A stretch of 64,000 nucleotides of DNA from an uncultured Bacteroides sp. (GCA_902168185.1 CABHOV010000036.1:62001-126000); one strand, 5' to 3'; shown: positions 1-10,232, counted from the first letter of the stretch. Program-made: numbers and translations. The notes: generated from the letters alone by a model not told the origin.

Positions 1-1
1 G

Positions 2-529
2 TATGCTATACGGTATAAGGCAGCCGATACACAGCAATTGATTGAAAGTCTCGGAGCGCTCTGGAAAAAGCATTTCCCCGGTTATGAGTATACTTATTTT
101 TTCCTGGACCAGGATTTTGAACGGCAGTATCAAACCGAGCAGAAACTTGCCAATGTATTCGGCCTCTTTTCCATTGTAACTATAATTATAGCGATGATCG
201 GTTTATTAGGACTTGTTTCCTTTATGGTGCTTACCAAGACGAAAGAGATCGGTGTACGCAAAGTGTTAGGCGCAGATATATTCCAGATCACGACATTGCT
301 TTCAAAGGAATTTATCATGCTGGTAATCGTTGCTAATATTATAGCAGCACCGTTGGCCTGGCTGGCAGCGAGCCGGTGGTTGGAAGGTTATGCAACGCGT
401 GTCGTTATAAATCCGGTTTTATTTTTTGTAGCATTTGTCGCCCTGCTAACGATTACCTTGTTAACGATTAGTTTCCAAACCGTAAAGGCTGCATCGGCTA
501 ACCCTATAGATTCACTACGCAGTGAATAG
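2..529 (+). CDS. FtsX/MacB-type ABC transporter permease, C-terminal part
   Basis: The reading frame is already open at the left edge, so only about the last 175 residues are seen and the start lies outside the window. It begins in a periplasmic (MacB core-like) segment and continues with three membrane helices. The first is followed by the KEIGVRKVLGA motif that is typical of FtsX-type permeases. The tail NPIDSLRSE is almost the same as that of the next gene, NPVDSLRSE, so the two are tandem paralogues 60 bp apart and probably co-transcribed. This family exports peptides, lipids or drugs, or transmits mechanical force from an ATPase; the substrate cannot be read here. No ATPase gene is visible in the window. 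Confidence 0.9.
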   Translation, partial: YAIRYKAADTQQLIESLGALWKKHFPGYEYTYFFLDQDFERQYQTEQKLANVFGLFSIVTIIIAMIGLLGLVSFMVLTKTKEIGVRKVLGADIFQITTLLSKEFIMLVIVANIIAAPLAWLAASRWLEGYATRVVINPVLFFVAFVALLTITLLTISFQTVKAASANPIDSLRSE

Positions 530-589
530 TGTATAGAAAGTGAATAGTATATTTAAAAAGACAACTCTATAGCCAACAAGAATTAACGT

Positions 590-2959
590 ATGATTCTAAA
601 TTACATCCGACTTTCCTTTCGAAATTTATTACGCGACAGCGTTTATTCAGTCATTAACATTGGTGGTCTTGCGCTTGGTATAGCAGCCAGTATTATGCTT
701 ATGCTCTGGGTACAGCAAGAGCTGAGCTATGATACTTTTCATAGCAAGGGTGACCGTATCTACAAAGTAAACTCGAAGTTTGAAAACAGCGGAACGATAT
801 TAACATGGCCCGTAACGCCCGCCCCGATTGCAGTGTTTGGTAAGCAAACTATACCCGCCATTGAAGAAGCGGTGCGTATTTCGGATTATTATGGCACAGC
901 ACTCTTTACTTATGGCAATAAAAAGATAGTGGAAGATCGCCCGAAGGCTTATGTAGATAATAATTTTTTTAAAGTATTTGATGTCCGGCTTCTGAAAGGT
1001 AATTCTGAAAGTCCTTTTCCGGATACGCGATCCGTAATCCTCTCTTCCTCCGTTGCCAAAAAAGTATTTAATACAGAAGATGCTGTTGGAAAAGTTTTTA
1101 AGCTGAATGATAAAGATGACTATACAGTGGTTGGTATCATGGAGGATTTCCCCAAGAACTCATCGCTTCAGTATGCTATTCTTTTTCCGTTTGAAATACT
1201 GATTAAGGAATACAATGCAAATGAATATTGGAAGACACTTGAATCGGACTGGGGTAATTATAATTACCAGACATTTTTATTGTTGAATGATCGAGCTTCC
1301 GCAGATTCGGTCGCGCAGCAACTCACAAACATTCATCATAAGAATCAAAAAGAATCTGAATCTCTTACCTATATCACGCAGCCGCTTGCTAAACTTCATT
1401 TATATGGCGCTGACCTGAGTGAAGAAGGAATCCAGACGGTGCGTATATTCTTTATCATTGCGTTGGCAATTCTGTTGATCGCGTGCATCAACTATATAAA
1501 TCTGGCTACGGCACGTGCTACCAAACGCGCCAAGGAAGTAGGCGTTCGCAAAACGGTAGGTGCAGATCGTGCGCGATTGATCGTTCAATTTTTGAGTGAG
1601 TCCGCTATAATTTCTGTTCTCGCGTTATTGCTCTCGCTCGTGCTGATCCAGCTTGCTATACCATTTTACAATGCACTGTCGGGCAAAATGCTTTCCTTCA
1701 CGTTAACGGATACAACGGTGGCGTCTCTGGTGGTTGGTTCCCTGTTGCTCACCTGGCTCATATCAGGTCTATACCCTGCGTTGGTATTGTCGGCCTTTAA
1801 ACCGATGGAAGTTATACGTGGTAAACTTACCATCAGTGGTGGCAACTCAACGTTCAGAAAAATCCTGGTGGTAACACAATTCTCATTATCAATTGTAATC
1901 ATTATCTGTACACTGGTTGTAGGGAAACAACTTGATTTTATTCAGAGTAAAAAACTGGGCTTCAATAAAGAGAACACTTTCACATTCGGTTTGCGTGGCA
2001 AGATGTATAAGGATTTTAAAACGATCAGAAATGAATTGTTGAAGAACCCCGCGATAGAGCAGATATCGATCGCCAATCAAAATGTACTCACCATCGACAA
2101 TACAACGGGCGATACAGATTGGGATGGCAAACAGGAAGGACAGGAGTTCATGGTTCACGGCATGAGCATTGACGAACATTTCATGCAAGCGATGGGCATG
2201 GAGACCGTACAAGGCGAAGGTTTTACAGGAGCAATTTCAGACTCGACAAAATATATATTAAATGAAACCGCGGTGCGCGAGGCTGGAATTGAAGATCCTA
2301 TAGGGAAGTCTTTTACACTGTGGGGAACAAAGGGAACTATAGCGGGCGTAGTAAAGGATTTTCACCATCGTTCGATTCGTAAGAAAATAGAGCCCACGAT
2401 ATTTTTATATAGACCAGACTGGCAATGGCTGGTGTATGTAAAGACTAACGGAATGCAAAATCAGGAAGCCGTAGCAGCGGCGCAAACTATCTGGAAACAA
2501 TATAACCCTGCTTATCCATTTGAGTATAAATTCCTGGATGATGCCTATAATAATATGTATGATAACGAACAGCGTATGGGAAAACTGTTTACGGGGTTCT
2601 CCGCGATAGCGATCTGCATTTCATGTCTTGGATTATTTGGACTTGCAACGTTTACCGCTGCACAACGGGTAAAAGAAATCGGAATTCGTAAAGTAATGGG
2701 AGCATCCATCGGTCAGATCATCGTTCTTCTTTCAAAAGATTTTTTAATACTGGTGATCGTTGCCTTTGCTATAGCAGCGCCCGCTTCATGGTATATGATG
2801 GAGAAATGGCTTGGAGATTTTGCATACCGTACAGCAATACCGTGGCAGGCATTTACAGTAGCTGGAGTTGTAGTGGTTGCCCTGGCTTTAGTGACGATGA
2901 GTTTTCAAACGATCAAAGCTGCTCTTGGCAATCCGGTTGATTCCCTGCGAAGTGAATAG
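590..2959 (+). CDS. FtsX/MacB-type ABC transporter permease, full length
   Basis: The 789-residue protein has the double-length layout common in Bacteroidota. An N-terminal helix (about 18-40) is followed by a MacB-like periplasmic domain (about 45-270) and a first FtsX unit with KEVGVRKTVGA near residue 312. A second periplasmic domain (about 440-650) precedes a second FtsX unit with KEIGIRKVMGA near 698. There is no nucleotide-binding domain, so it must pair with an ATPase encoded elsewhere. It follows the truncated paralogue at the left edge on the same strand, which suggests a tandem duplication. A strong hairpin terminator follows at 2,983. Family assignment is firm; the substrate is unknown. 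Confidence 0.93.
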   Translation: MILNYIRLSFRNLLRDSVYSVINIGGLALGIAASIMLMLWVQQELSYDTFHSKGDRIYKVNSKFENSGTILTWPVTPAPIAVFGKQTIPAIEEAVRISDYYGTALFTYGNKKIVEDRPKAYVDNNFFKVFDVRLLKGNSESPFPDTRSVILSSSVAKKVFNTEDAVGKVFKLNDKDDYTVVGIMEDFPKNSSLQYAILFPFEILIKEYNANEYWKTLESDWGNYNYQTFLLLNDRASADSVAQQLTNIHHKNQKESESLTYITQPLAKLHLYGADLSEEGIQTVRIFFIIALAILLIACINYINLATARATKRAKEVGVRKTVGADRARLIVQFLSESAIISVLALLLSLVLIQLAIPFYNALSGKMLSFTLTDTTVASLVVGSLLLTWLISGLYPALVLSAFKPMEVIRGKLTISGGNSTFRKILVVTQFSLSIVIIICTLVVGKQLDFIQSKKLGFNKENTFTFGLRGKMYKDFKTIRNELLKNPAIEQISIANQNVLTIDNTTGDTDWDGKQEGQEFMVHGMSIDEHFMQAMGMETVQGEGFTGAISDSTKYILNETAVREAGIEDPIGKSFTLWGTKGTIAGVVKDFHHRSIRKKIEPTIFLYRPDWQWLVYVKTNGMQNQEAVAAAQTIWKQYNPAYPFEYKFLDDAYNNMYDNEQRMGKLFTGFSAIAICISCLGLFGLATFTAAQRVKEIGIRKVMGASIGQIIVLLSKDFLILVIVAFAIAAPASWYMMEKWLGDFAYRTAIPWQAFTVAGVVVVALALVTMSFQTIKAALGNPVDSLRSE

Positions 2960-2982
2960 AATAAATCAGACTTTACTTATAC

Positions 2983-3013
2983 AAGGGCGGCTATATATAG
3001 CTGCCCTTTTTGT
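2983..3013. terminator. Bidirectional hairpin terminator
   Basis: AAGGGC (2983-2988) pairs with GCCCTT (3003-3008), with an inner GCTA/TAGC stem and a T-run on the plus strand. It lies between the permease and the convergent outer-membrane protein gene and can serve both. Confidence 0.75.
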
Positions 3014-3019
3014 TTGCGT

Positions 3020-3826
3020 CTATATTCGAAACGAGAAACCCAGATAGACCTTTGTAGGAGCGTTATCGGTTAAGCCTATATTTGTAGCAACATCGACTTT
3101 TACATTAGGCGATACGTTGTAAATCAATCCGCCATTCGCGGTAAACCAATTGCCCCAGGACGCAAACGTTCCTAATCCCTCTACATAAAAATCGAGATTG
3201 CCGGCAAGCGGCCCGCCCAATACAATAGTCTGGAAATAACTAAGCTCACGATTACCTTTTTCATTTGGAACAAAATCGAATTGTGCTTGAGCTCCGAGTC
3301 CTATTTTTTCAGAAAGGCCGTATGCGAAAGGAAAGCCCACACCATATATAACATCAGAATCAAGTGGATTGCCTGAGAGAAAAGTAACATAAGGGATAAC
3401 ACCCAATGCAGTGCGTGTATCCCCATCGTTGCCCCAAAAATTATGTTTCAGGCGAATGGTGGTGGAACCGTAACCTCTGTCGTAAGTATCGGCATTTATA
3501 TCCTGGTAAATATTGTAAGCTTCCAGTCCAATATGTATATCCCATGAGGGAGTTAGTCCCATTTTATACAGACCATTGACGATGTTAATGGTTCGCTCAC
3601 TTTCGCCTTGTTTATTTTTACTCCACTTTACGATATCTCCTTCAAATTGAAAGTGTCCGGGATCAACCGTGATAGGCGATTCAGTAACATCAGGTCTGTC
3701 AATGCTGAATCCGCGCATCTCACTGCGTGGTGTAGGGTTAAACAGTGAATAACGTTTTACAGGATCTTGTGCTTGAACAGAAAATGTTACCACCGAAACC
3801 AATAGTAAAAGTATAAAAAGACGCAT
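3020..3826 (-). CDS. Outer-membrane beta-barrel protein, phenol MetA-deg-like transporter family
   Basis: The protein is about 268 residues long when started at 3826, where MRLFILLLLVSVVTFSVQAQ gives a normal signal peptide. A start at 3871 would add 15 residues in front of that signal and is less likely. The mature protein opens with RPDVTESPITVDPGHFQFEG, a pattern I associate with the MetA-pathway-of-phenol-degradation outer-membrane family (PF13557). It then shows alternating amphipathic strands and ends in a phenylalanine two residues before the C-terminus, as barrels often do. Its role is probably passive uptake or structure. The family name does not prove phenol metabolism, and no such genes lie nearby. 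It is transcribed alone. Confidence 0.7.
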   Translation of the reverse strand: MRLFILLLLVSVVTFSVQAQDPVKRYSLFNPTPRSEMRGFSIDRPDVTESPITVDPGHFQFEGDIVKWSKNKQGESERTINIVNGLYKMGLTPSWDIHIGLEAYNIYQDINADTYDRGYGSTTIRLKHNFWGNDGDTRTALGVIPYVTFLSGNPLDSDVIYGVGFPFAYGLSEKIGLGAQAQFDFVPNEKGNRELSYFQTIVLGGPLAGNLDFYVEGLGTFASWGNWFTANGGLIYNVSPNVKVDVATNIGLTDNAPTKVYLGFSFRI

Positions 3827-4024
3827 GGCATTGAGGTTGAGTATAATTTTAGAATAATCTAAAAAAAACATTTAACTATTCTAAATGGACAACACGTTTA
3901 TTGGTTTTTGACAATAAACCCTGGTAAAACTTGCTAATTCGTTTGAAACCATACAACCCCTTTTCTTTTTGTCAGTCATATTACTAACTTTTCACCCAAG
4001 CTACTCTCAACTTTTTTAAGCTAC

Positions 4025-6538
4025 ATGAAAAACCGTGCTCTGAAATACACGATTGCCTTTGGTGTCATAGGACTCATTATTGCAATTCTCATCGCTTATG
4101 TGGAACGGAATACTGTCGCCACTTTTCAGAAGAATCTTCCCTACATTTCTTTAGGAGATAATATCAAGAATCGTGTTACACAAGCGCATTTGTGGTTTGA
4201 AGAGCTAATGGCAGGTGATGCTTCGCTGAATTTCGAGCGCGATATTCTCACTGTTTTCGCATCCTCGAAAGAGGTATTGCAAACAGCATACGATGGTAAA
4301 GAAAACGAACTTGGCAAGTTCGGAAAGTCCAACGATGAAGAAACGCAGGTCATTATTAAAGAATCGATTATTAGTCTCGATAAACTTTTGGCCACAGCCA
4401 AGGAACGTTGGAAATTTAAACAACAACATGTAACCACTGCAACGGAGCCGGTACTGGACAGCACCGGAGCTGTTATTGTTACGGCTGCAGTTTCTACCGG
4501 TGAAGAGGCGGGAGGTGAACTTGATCAGGAGTTTGATGCAAACTATCAGAGCTTCCAAAAGAAAATGGATGAACTGATTGTTCATATCAATGCAAGTGTG
4601 AAGTCTGATGTTACCTATATCGATACCTTATCATGGATCTCTATCATTTCATTAATCGTAGCATTCGTCTTTTTATGTGTGCTGCTTTATCGCCTGCAGA
4701 GTGGCAGTGATAAAATGGTGACAGAGAACAATGCAAGACTGGAAGAACAGAGTAAAGATGTGAGCGCTCTCACGGGCTTTGTTGAATCGATCTCTGCCGG
4801 TGATTATACCGTTGAAATAGAAAAGCTCGCAGATGAAAGTCTGTCCAATACATTGATCACGATGCGTAACAAGCTTCGTAACAATGCCGAAGATGATCGC
4901 AAGCGTAACTGGTCTACTACCGGCTTGGCGCAAATAGGAGAGATCCTCCGCACATCAACTACCTCAACGGAAGAGCTCTTTGATAACATCATAAAATTTG
5001 TTGTAAAGTATACCAAGAGCAATCAGGGCGGCCTCTTTATTTTGAATGAAGACAACGGCACTGACAAGACATTGGACCTTGTAGCGTGCTATGCCTTTGA
5101 ACGCAAGAAGTTCCTCAAGAAAAATGTAGCCATCGGCGAAGGTCTTGTTGGGCAGTGCTTTATGGAAGGTGCACGCATTTATCTGCTCGAAGTACCACAA
5201 GAATATATATCAATCACATCAGGTCTCGGTAGTTCCAATCCGAATGCTTTATTACTGGTTCCGTTGAAAGTAAACGAGCGGATATATGGCGTAATCGAGT
5301 TGGCAACTTTTGGCCAATACCAGGAATATGAGATTGACCTTGTTGAAAAACTGGCTGAAAGTATAGCATCGACTATATCTACTGTACGGGCGAATGAGAG
5401 TACACGTATACTCCTGGAAAGAACACAACAGCAAGCAGAGGAGATGCGCGCACAAGAAGAAGAGATGCGCCAAAACATGGAAGAGCTTGAAGCTACGCAG
5501 GAGGAGATGCGCAGAAAGGAAAAGCATATTCAAAGTATGCTCGATGATGAGAAGCTGCGAAACGAGGTAAGCCAGAAAAACAGAAAAGTATTAATGGAGC
5601 TTACCAAGAACCGCGATGTACAATCCGGTAACTGGAATGCTGCACTTGAAAAAATAACGTCAACGATATGTAATCAGTTGCAGGTATCGCGCTGTAGCGT
5701 GTGGTCACTCAGTGATCTGAAGAATAGACTTAAGAATGAGAAGCTGCATATACTTCGCGACAGGACTTTTGAATCAGGCAATGAATTGCTGGCGAAAGAC
5801 TACCCTGGATATTTTGAAGCGCTCACACGTGAAGATGTTATCGTTGCAAATGATGCTCTTACCAACGCAGCGACCCGCGAATTTGCAGATGGATATTTCA
5901 ATTCATTGGATATAACCTCATTGCTTGATGTGCCCTTCTTCAATGATGGACGCATTGCTGGTGTGATCTGTTGCGAGCAGCAACATCAACAGAAGCAATG
6001 GACCGAGGAAGATATAGAATTCCTGAAGTCGTGCGCAGACCTTGTAACGGTTGCTTTCAATACGATGAAGATCAACACGATGATCGATAGTTTGAACGGA
6101 GCACAGGAAACGCTACAGACGATCATTGATAATATTCCTCGTGCCGTATTCTGGAAAGATAAAGAACTTCGTTTCCAGGGATGTAACAGGATTTTTGCCA
6201 ACGTTGCTGGTATGCGATCACATAAAGATCTTGTTGGCCATACTGATTTTGACATGCCTTGGAAAGATCATGCAGAAGCGTATCGTACCGATGACCTGGC
6301 TGTGATGAATAGCCGTAAGTCAAGACTTGATCTCGAGGAGAAGAATGTCAATAGTAATGGAGAGATATCTTGGGTGCTGACGAGCAAAGTGCCGGTGATG
6401 AATCAGCATGGTGAAGTAGTGGCAGTACTCGGAATGTTTGAAGATATTACTGAGCGTAAACGCAAGGAAGCTGATATAGAGAGCAAGCTGAACGAGTTGG
6501 AGCAGCTCAAAAAGATGCTCGAAAGCAGGACAAATTGA
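4025..6538 (+). CDS. Membrane-anchored GAF-GAF-PAS signalling protein without kinase domain
   Basis: The 837-residue protein has a transmembrane helix at about 6-26, a periplasmic sensing region to about 202, and a second helix at about 203-224. A HAMP-like linker (about 225-290) leads into a first GAF domain (about 300-455). A very acidic coiled coil (about 455-520) repeats EEMR/EEM elements. A second GAF domain (about 530-690) and a PAS/PAC domain (about 695-815) follow, then a short coiled tail. No H-box, ATPase, GGDEF or phosphatase domain is present, so it must pass its signal to a partner. No partner kinase is adjacent. Domain calls rest on pattern recognition and are fairly secure; the ligand is unknown. 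Confidence 0.8.
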   Translation: MKNRALKYTIAFGVIGLIIAILIAYVERNTVATFQKNLPYISLGDNIKNRVTQAHLWFEELMAGDASLNFERDILTVFASSKEVLQTAYDGKENELGKFGKSNDEETQVIIKESIISLDKLLATAKERWKFKQQHVTTATEPVLDSTGAVIVTAAVSTGEEAGGELDQEFDANYQSFQKKMDELIVHINASVKSDVTYIDTLSWISIISLIVAFVFLCVLLYRLQSGSDKMVTENNARLEEQSKDVSALTGFVESISAGDYTVEIEKLADESLSNTLITMRNKLRNNAEDDRKRNWSTTGLAQIGEILRTSTTSTEELFDNIIKFVVKYTKSNQGGLFILNEDNGTDKTLDLVACYAFERKKFLKKNVAIGEGLVGQCFMEGARIYLLEVPQEYISITSGLGSSNPNALLLVPLKVNERIYGVIELATFGQYQEYEIDLVEKLAESIASTISTVRANESTRILLERTQQQAEEMRAQEEEMRQNMEELEATQEEMRRKEKHIQSMLDDEKLRNEVSQKNRKVLMELTKNRDVQSGNWNAALEKITSTICNQLQVSRCSVWSLSDLKNRLKNEKLHILRDRTFESGNELLAKDYPGYFEALTREDVIVANDALTNAATREFADGYFNSLDITSLLDVPFFNDGRIAGVICCEQQHQQKQWTEEDIEFLKSCADLVTVAFNTMKINTMIDSLNGAQETLQTIIDNIPRAVFWKDKELRFQGCNRIFANVAGMRSHKDLVGHTDFDMPWKDHAEAYRTDDLAVMNSRKSRLDLEEKNVNSNGEISWVLTSKVPVMNQHGEVVAVLGMFEDITERKRKEADIESKLNELEQLKKMLESRTN

Positions 6539-6647
6539 TCTTTTTTTAAGGAAAGTATTACATCTGTCGTGTAGGGAGTATTCAGGTAAAACAATTTTTA
6601 GCCTGACTTTTACTATTTTTACTGATTATTACTCAACTACCCGTATT

Positions 6648-7724
6648 ATGAATTATCGCTTTTTCATTTCTATGGCTGCGTGCATGACGTTTAGCGTCAC
6701 GCTTTTTGCGCAGGGCGAACGTAAAGATAAAACGGCCGTTACCTACGAAGAGATATATGACGAGCCGTATTCTGTAAACAAATTGTTTGTGGGTATTATA
6801 CCCTTGTACGGTGAGTTGTTTGCCACCAACGTAAATGCCGGCTTTGGTGCAGAGGCTGCCTATTATCTAAAGGATAAAATAGATTTCCGCGTTCACTTCC
6901 GGAAAACATACAGCCAGCAATTTTTTGATTTTGCACGCGATCTTGCCGTGAAGCAAAGCAGCGTAGACAACCGCGCGGAAGTATATAATTACTATGAAGT
7001 AGGAGCAACCTACCACGTAAAGGACTTTGAGCAGAGCTCAAAAACCAAAATGTTCCTGTACAAGAAAAGTTACCGAGGTGATAAGTGGGCTGCCCGTGTT
7101 CCCCTGAGTGCTGACGTTCCTTGTAAAGTAAGGAAGATCTATGGTGTTCGCCTGGGTGGTATTCTTTGGGATAGCTCCACAGACCTGGCGCGTGCCCTTG
7201 ATGCACAGAAACTTAACAACAATGCACTGATCACTGCCGAAGGCAAGCCATTGCCGATACAGGAGTATAACACGTCCGGCAAACTTCAGAATGTACATGC
7301 GTTCACCAACTTGTCATCAAAAGGTTTATACCTTGGCGGGTCTATGACCTGGATCAAAAACGTGGCCGTAAACTTCGACAAGTTTGAAGAAGGTATAGAT
7401 GATTTGATGTTCACGGCTTACGCAGATATACTTTTCGCACCTTCCCTTTCTCTGGATGATGTAGTATATACGGAGAAGGATGAATTTGGAGCAGCGATAG
7501 CAGGTTCAACAGCAACGTATGCTGTGGATGCATTGAAGACTAAAAAACTAGGTTTCCGTTTGGGTATAGATGGACGTTTCAACCGCCAGTTCGGTTGGTC
7601 GTATGGTGCTGAAGTTGGATATCGCCCAAGTCTCGAGAAAAGAACATTCTATGCTATGCTGAAGATCGCCTTCCCGGTATTCGGTACGAACCTTGATTAC
7701 AAAGTAGAATCCTTCGGAAAATAG
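6648..7724 (+). CDS. Exported protein of unknown function, probably outer-membrane associated
   Basis: I do not recognise a named family. The 358-residue product begins with a signal peptide ending near residue 22 (SVTLFAQ). It then shows alternating hydrophobic and charged segments, with many Tyr and Phe residues spaced as in beta strands, for example NAGFGAEAAYYLKDKIDFRV and the C-terminal FYAMLKIAFPVFG. This suggests an outer-membrane barrel or barrel-associated protein. It stands 109 bp after the GAF/PAS gene on the same strand and 110 bp before hutI, and weak hairpins between it and hutI may separate the units. Confidence 0.7.
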   Translation: MNYRFFISMAACMTFSVTLFAQGERKDKTAVTYEEIYDEPYSVNKLFVGIIPLYGELFATNVNAGFGAEAAYYLKDKIDFRVHFRKTYSQQFFDFARDLAVKQSSVDNRAEVYNYYEVGATYHVKDFEQSSKTKMFLYKKSYRGDKWAARVPLSADVPCKVRKIYGVRLGGILWDSSTDLARALDAQKLNNNALITAEGKPLPIQEYNTSGKLQNVHAFTNLSSKGLYLGGSMTWIKNVAVNFDKFEEGIDDLMFTAYADILFAPSLSLDDVVYTEKDEFGAAIAGSTATYAVDALKTKKLGFRLGIDGRFNRQFGWSYGAEVGYRPSLEKRTFYAMLKIAFPVFGTNLDYKVESFGK

Positions 7725-7726
7725 TT

Positions 7727-7826
7727 GAGCCAGTATACTTGATCGGCTCCGTATAAACGCGTGCGTGGTAAGTATACTCTTTCTGTTTGTTGCACCCTCT
7801 TTGATTATTGTCAGCGGGTGCTTTAC
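7727..7826. terminator. Two hairpins in the gap before hutI
   Basis: GAGCC (7727-7731) can pair with GGCTC (7745-7749), and GCACCC (7792-7797) with GGGTGC (7816-7821). The second lies just before the hutI start and lacks a strong T-run. One may end the upstream transcript, or the second may act in the hutI leader; support is weak. Confidence 0.3.
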
Positions 7827-7834
7827 TTCGTCTC

Positions 7835-9070
7835 ATGTCTGAGATATTAATCCGGAATATAAAACGATTGGTGCAAGTGCGAGAGCCCGGCATCGATCGT
7901 GTTGCTGGTAACGCAATGGCTGAATTGCCTGCGATAGAAAATGCATTTCTGTATTTGAAAGATGGCTTGATCCATTCGTTCGGAACCATGGAAGAGTTGC
8001 CATCGTTGCCAGCTTCTGAAGTACTTGATGCAACCGGCCGATTTGTATTTCCTTCCTTTGTCGATTCTCATACACATCTTGTTTTTGCTGCTAGTCGCGA
8101 AGAAGAGTTCGTGATGAAAATCAAAGGCGCTACATATGCAGAGATCGCCTCAAAGGGCGGAGGCATTCTTAATTCAGCGCGCAAACTCCAGCAAACTTCC
8201 GAAGATGAATTGGTGGAAAGAACTTTAGCACGTGCTCACGAAATTATACAAACCGGTACCGGTGCCGTTGAAATTAAAAGTGGCTATGGACTTACCACGC
8301 GCGATGAATTAAAAATGCTTCGTGTAGCAAAGCGCATTGGTAAGGAAACTCCATTGACTGTCAAGATAACTTTTTTGGGAGCACATGCTATACCTGCTGG
8401 AATTTCTCATGAAGACTATGTCCGACAAGTTATAGAGGAGATGATCCCTGCCGTAGCAGAAGAGAAGCTTGCCGATTTTATAGATGTATTTTGTGAAGAA
8501 GGATTTTTTACGATGGATGAAACAGAGCGTATTGTTGAAGAAGGCAAGCGTTTTGGAATGCAGCCTCGAATACATGCCAATCAACTTCATCGTTCCGGAG
8601 GTGTGCAGGTAGGCGTAAAGACGAATGCACTCAGCGTTGATCACCTCGAAAATATAGGGACAGCGGAGATTGAAGCGTTGAAGAACAGCAATGTAATACC
8701 AACAGCATTACCCGGAGCCGCTTTCTTTTTAGGACTCTCATTTCCACCGGCACGACAACTCATTGAAGCAGGATTGCCCCTCGCAATAGCATCAGACTAT
8801 AATCCGGGCTCTGCACCCAGCGGTAATATGCCTTTAATGGTGGCGTTCGCCTGCATTAAAATGAAAATGACTCCTGAAGAAGCCATTAATGCGGCTACTA
8901 TGAATACAGCAGCAGCGCTGGCCATTCAGCATGCACATGGAAGTATTACAAAGGGCAAAATCGCGAATGTATATATCACTAAGCCAATGTCTTCTGTTGC
9001 ATATTTACCGTACGCCTTTGGAAGCAGCCTTGTAGATCGGGTTATTCTAAACGGGAAAATATATAGTTAA
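7835..9070 (+). CDS. hutI: Imidazolonepropionase
   Basis: HutI hydrolyses 4-imidazolone-5-propanoate to N-formimino-L-glutamate, the third step of histidine breakdown, in the cytoplasm. The 411-residue protein matches the family length. The metal-binding HTH appears in FVDSHTHLVFAA near residue 76. A further metal-site histidine lies in HANQLH near 248, and the conserved aspartate in ASDYNPGS near 318. I chose the ATG at 7835 because it begins MSEILIRNIKRLVQV directly at the family's first strand; the frame extends to a TTG at 7808. No hutH, hutU or hutG is in the window, so the pathway is split across the genome. Confidence 0.93.
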   Translation: MSEILIRNIKRLVQVREPGIDRVAGNAMAELPAIENAFLYLKDGLIHSFGTMEELPSLPASEVLDATGRFVFPSFVDSHTHLVFAASREEEFVMKIKGATYAEIASKGGGILNSARKLQQTSEDELVERTLARAHEIIQTGTGAVEIKSGYGLTTRDELKMLRVAKRIGKETPLTVKITFLGAHAIPAGISHEDYVRQVIEEMIPAVAEEKLADFIDVFCEEGFFTMDETERIVEEGKRFGMQPRIHANQLHRSGGVQVGVKTNALSVDHLENIGTAEIEALKNSNVIPTALPGAAFFLGLSFPPARQLIEAGLPLAIASDYNPGSAPSGNMPLMVAFACIKMKMTPEEAINAATMNTAAALAIQHAHGSITKGKIANVYITKPMSSVAYLPYAFGSSLVDRVILNGKIYS

Positions 9071-9116
9071 CTGCTCCGTAACTATTATATCAGCGGAGGC
9101 CTTTCACGCGCTATAT

Positions 9117-10232
9117 CTAGCTTGATATTTTGTCGTGAGTATATTCAAATCCAAAGTAATATTTCCTCCAGAGATATATTCCCGCTACCATGTGAAATAC
9201 TATAAAGATCGTAAGTGGTATTTTAAAAAGTACGAGTACAATTAGACTCATGGTTAACCCAAAAATGAAAGGCATTAATTGCTCCTGGTTACGATTTTTC
9301 CAGTATAGAAATCCGTAGATAAAAATGTTGATGGCTATAAGAAATAAAATGCTTTGAAGTAAAATTACAAGCGACAGCGCATCGGGAAAGTATGTGATTA
9401 ATAAACCTATTTCGGTAAGTGTAAGGAGAAACACCGTTGTGATAGTATAGGAGAATCTTTTAAAAAAGCTTATCGGTAACTGGCGTATCACGCTGAAATG
9501 AAAATTCTCAAAAAGATGAAGTTCCAAAAGTAATGTTGCATTTGCAGCAGATGCTAGTACGATTCCCATAGCAAGCAATCGATAGTCATATTTATCCGTA
9601 GTGTATAGATGCATAACACCCAGCAATACTGCAGCACTGAAGACTTTGCCGCCTATTAGCATCAGCGGTTGCCGTCTTACAATCCACTCTATAAAAAACA
9701 ATGGGTAAGGTTTGCTGAACAGCCTGTCAAAGAATTTCTTTATAGCACTGACCTTTCGCTCCTGGTCCGGATGATGCAAGGTTCTGTATACTGTTATAGA
9801 GGCGAGTATAGTAAGTAAAATCAGTGCTATCAATACCAGAACAACGGTGCTGATAATGCCGTGCTTGAAGGCCACAGCCATTAGAAATATACCGTATACA
9901 GTTGCCGGTGCCAATTGACTAAACACAGTAACAATCAATGTGACCCACTGATCAGTCTTGGGTAAGAGTATATAGGAATATAAAAACTCGTTCTCGCTTC
10001 GTGCTATAGTTTCCGCGTTGAAGTTTATCACCTTAAAAGTATAGATGGCCCATATAGCGAACGGTATTAATAAAAGGGAGTGGCTGCTGACGAAGAATTC
10101 AGCCAGTGCTATATGGTCATCACTTCGCATGAATCCACCGGCCAGTCCAATCACCAATAAGAAAAAACTCGTATTCTGTTTATAGTATGCGAGCACGAAA
10201 ACTTTTTGAAAGACAAGTCCTCCAGGCTTCAT
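9117..10232 (-). CDS. ABC exporter membrane subunit, unassigned family
   Basis: The 371-residue product is almost entirely hydrophobic, with about nine or ten predicted membrane helices and a short charged cytoplasmic loop near residues 155-170 (HHPDQERKVSAIKKFF). I do not recognise the family. Its first codons overlap the stop of the upstream ATPase gene by 4 bp (10229-10232), so the two are translationally coupled. It is very probably the membrane-spanning half of a small ABC-2-like exporter. The substrate is unknown; lipids, peptides or drugs are all possible. Confidence 0.75.
   Translation of the reverse strand: MKPGGLVFQKVFVLAYYKQNTSFFLLVIGLAGGFMRSDDHIALAEFFVSSHSLLLIPFAIWAIYTFKVINFNAETIARSENEFLYSYILLPKTDQWVTLIVTVFSQLAPATVYGIFLMAVAFKHGIISTVVLVLIALILLTILASITVYRTLHHPDQERKVSAIKKFFDRLFSKPYPLFFIEWIVRRQPLMLIGGKVFSAAVLLGVMHLYTTDKYDYRLLAMGIVLASAANATLLLELHLFENFHFSVIRQLPISFFKRFSYTITTVFLLTLTEIGLLITYFPDALSLVILLQSILFLIAINIFIYGFLYWKNRNQEQLMPFIFGLTMSLIVLVLFKIPLTIFIVFHMVAGIYLWRKYYFGFEYTHDKISS

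Noticed and set aside
6796..7206. 136-codon minus-strand frame inside the exported protein gene at 6,648
   Set aside because: It is His/Gly/Arg-rich, lacks a start context and is fully covered by the better supported plus-strand gene with a signal peptide.
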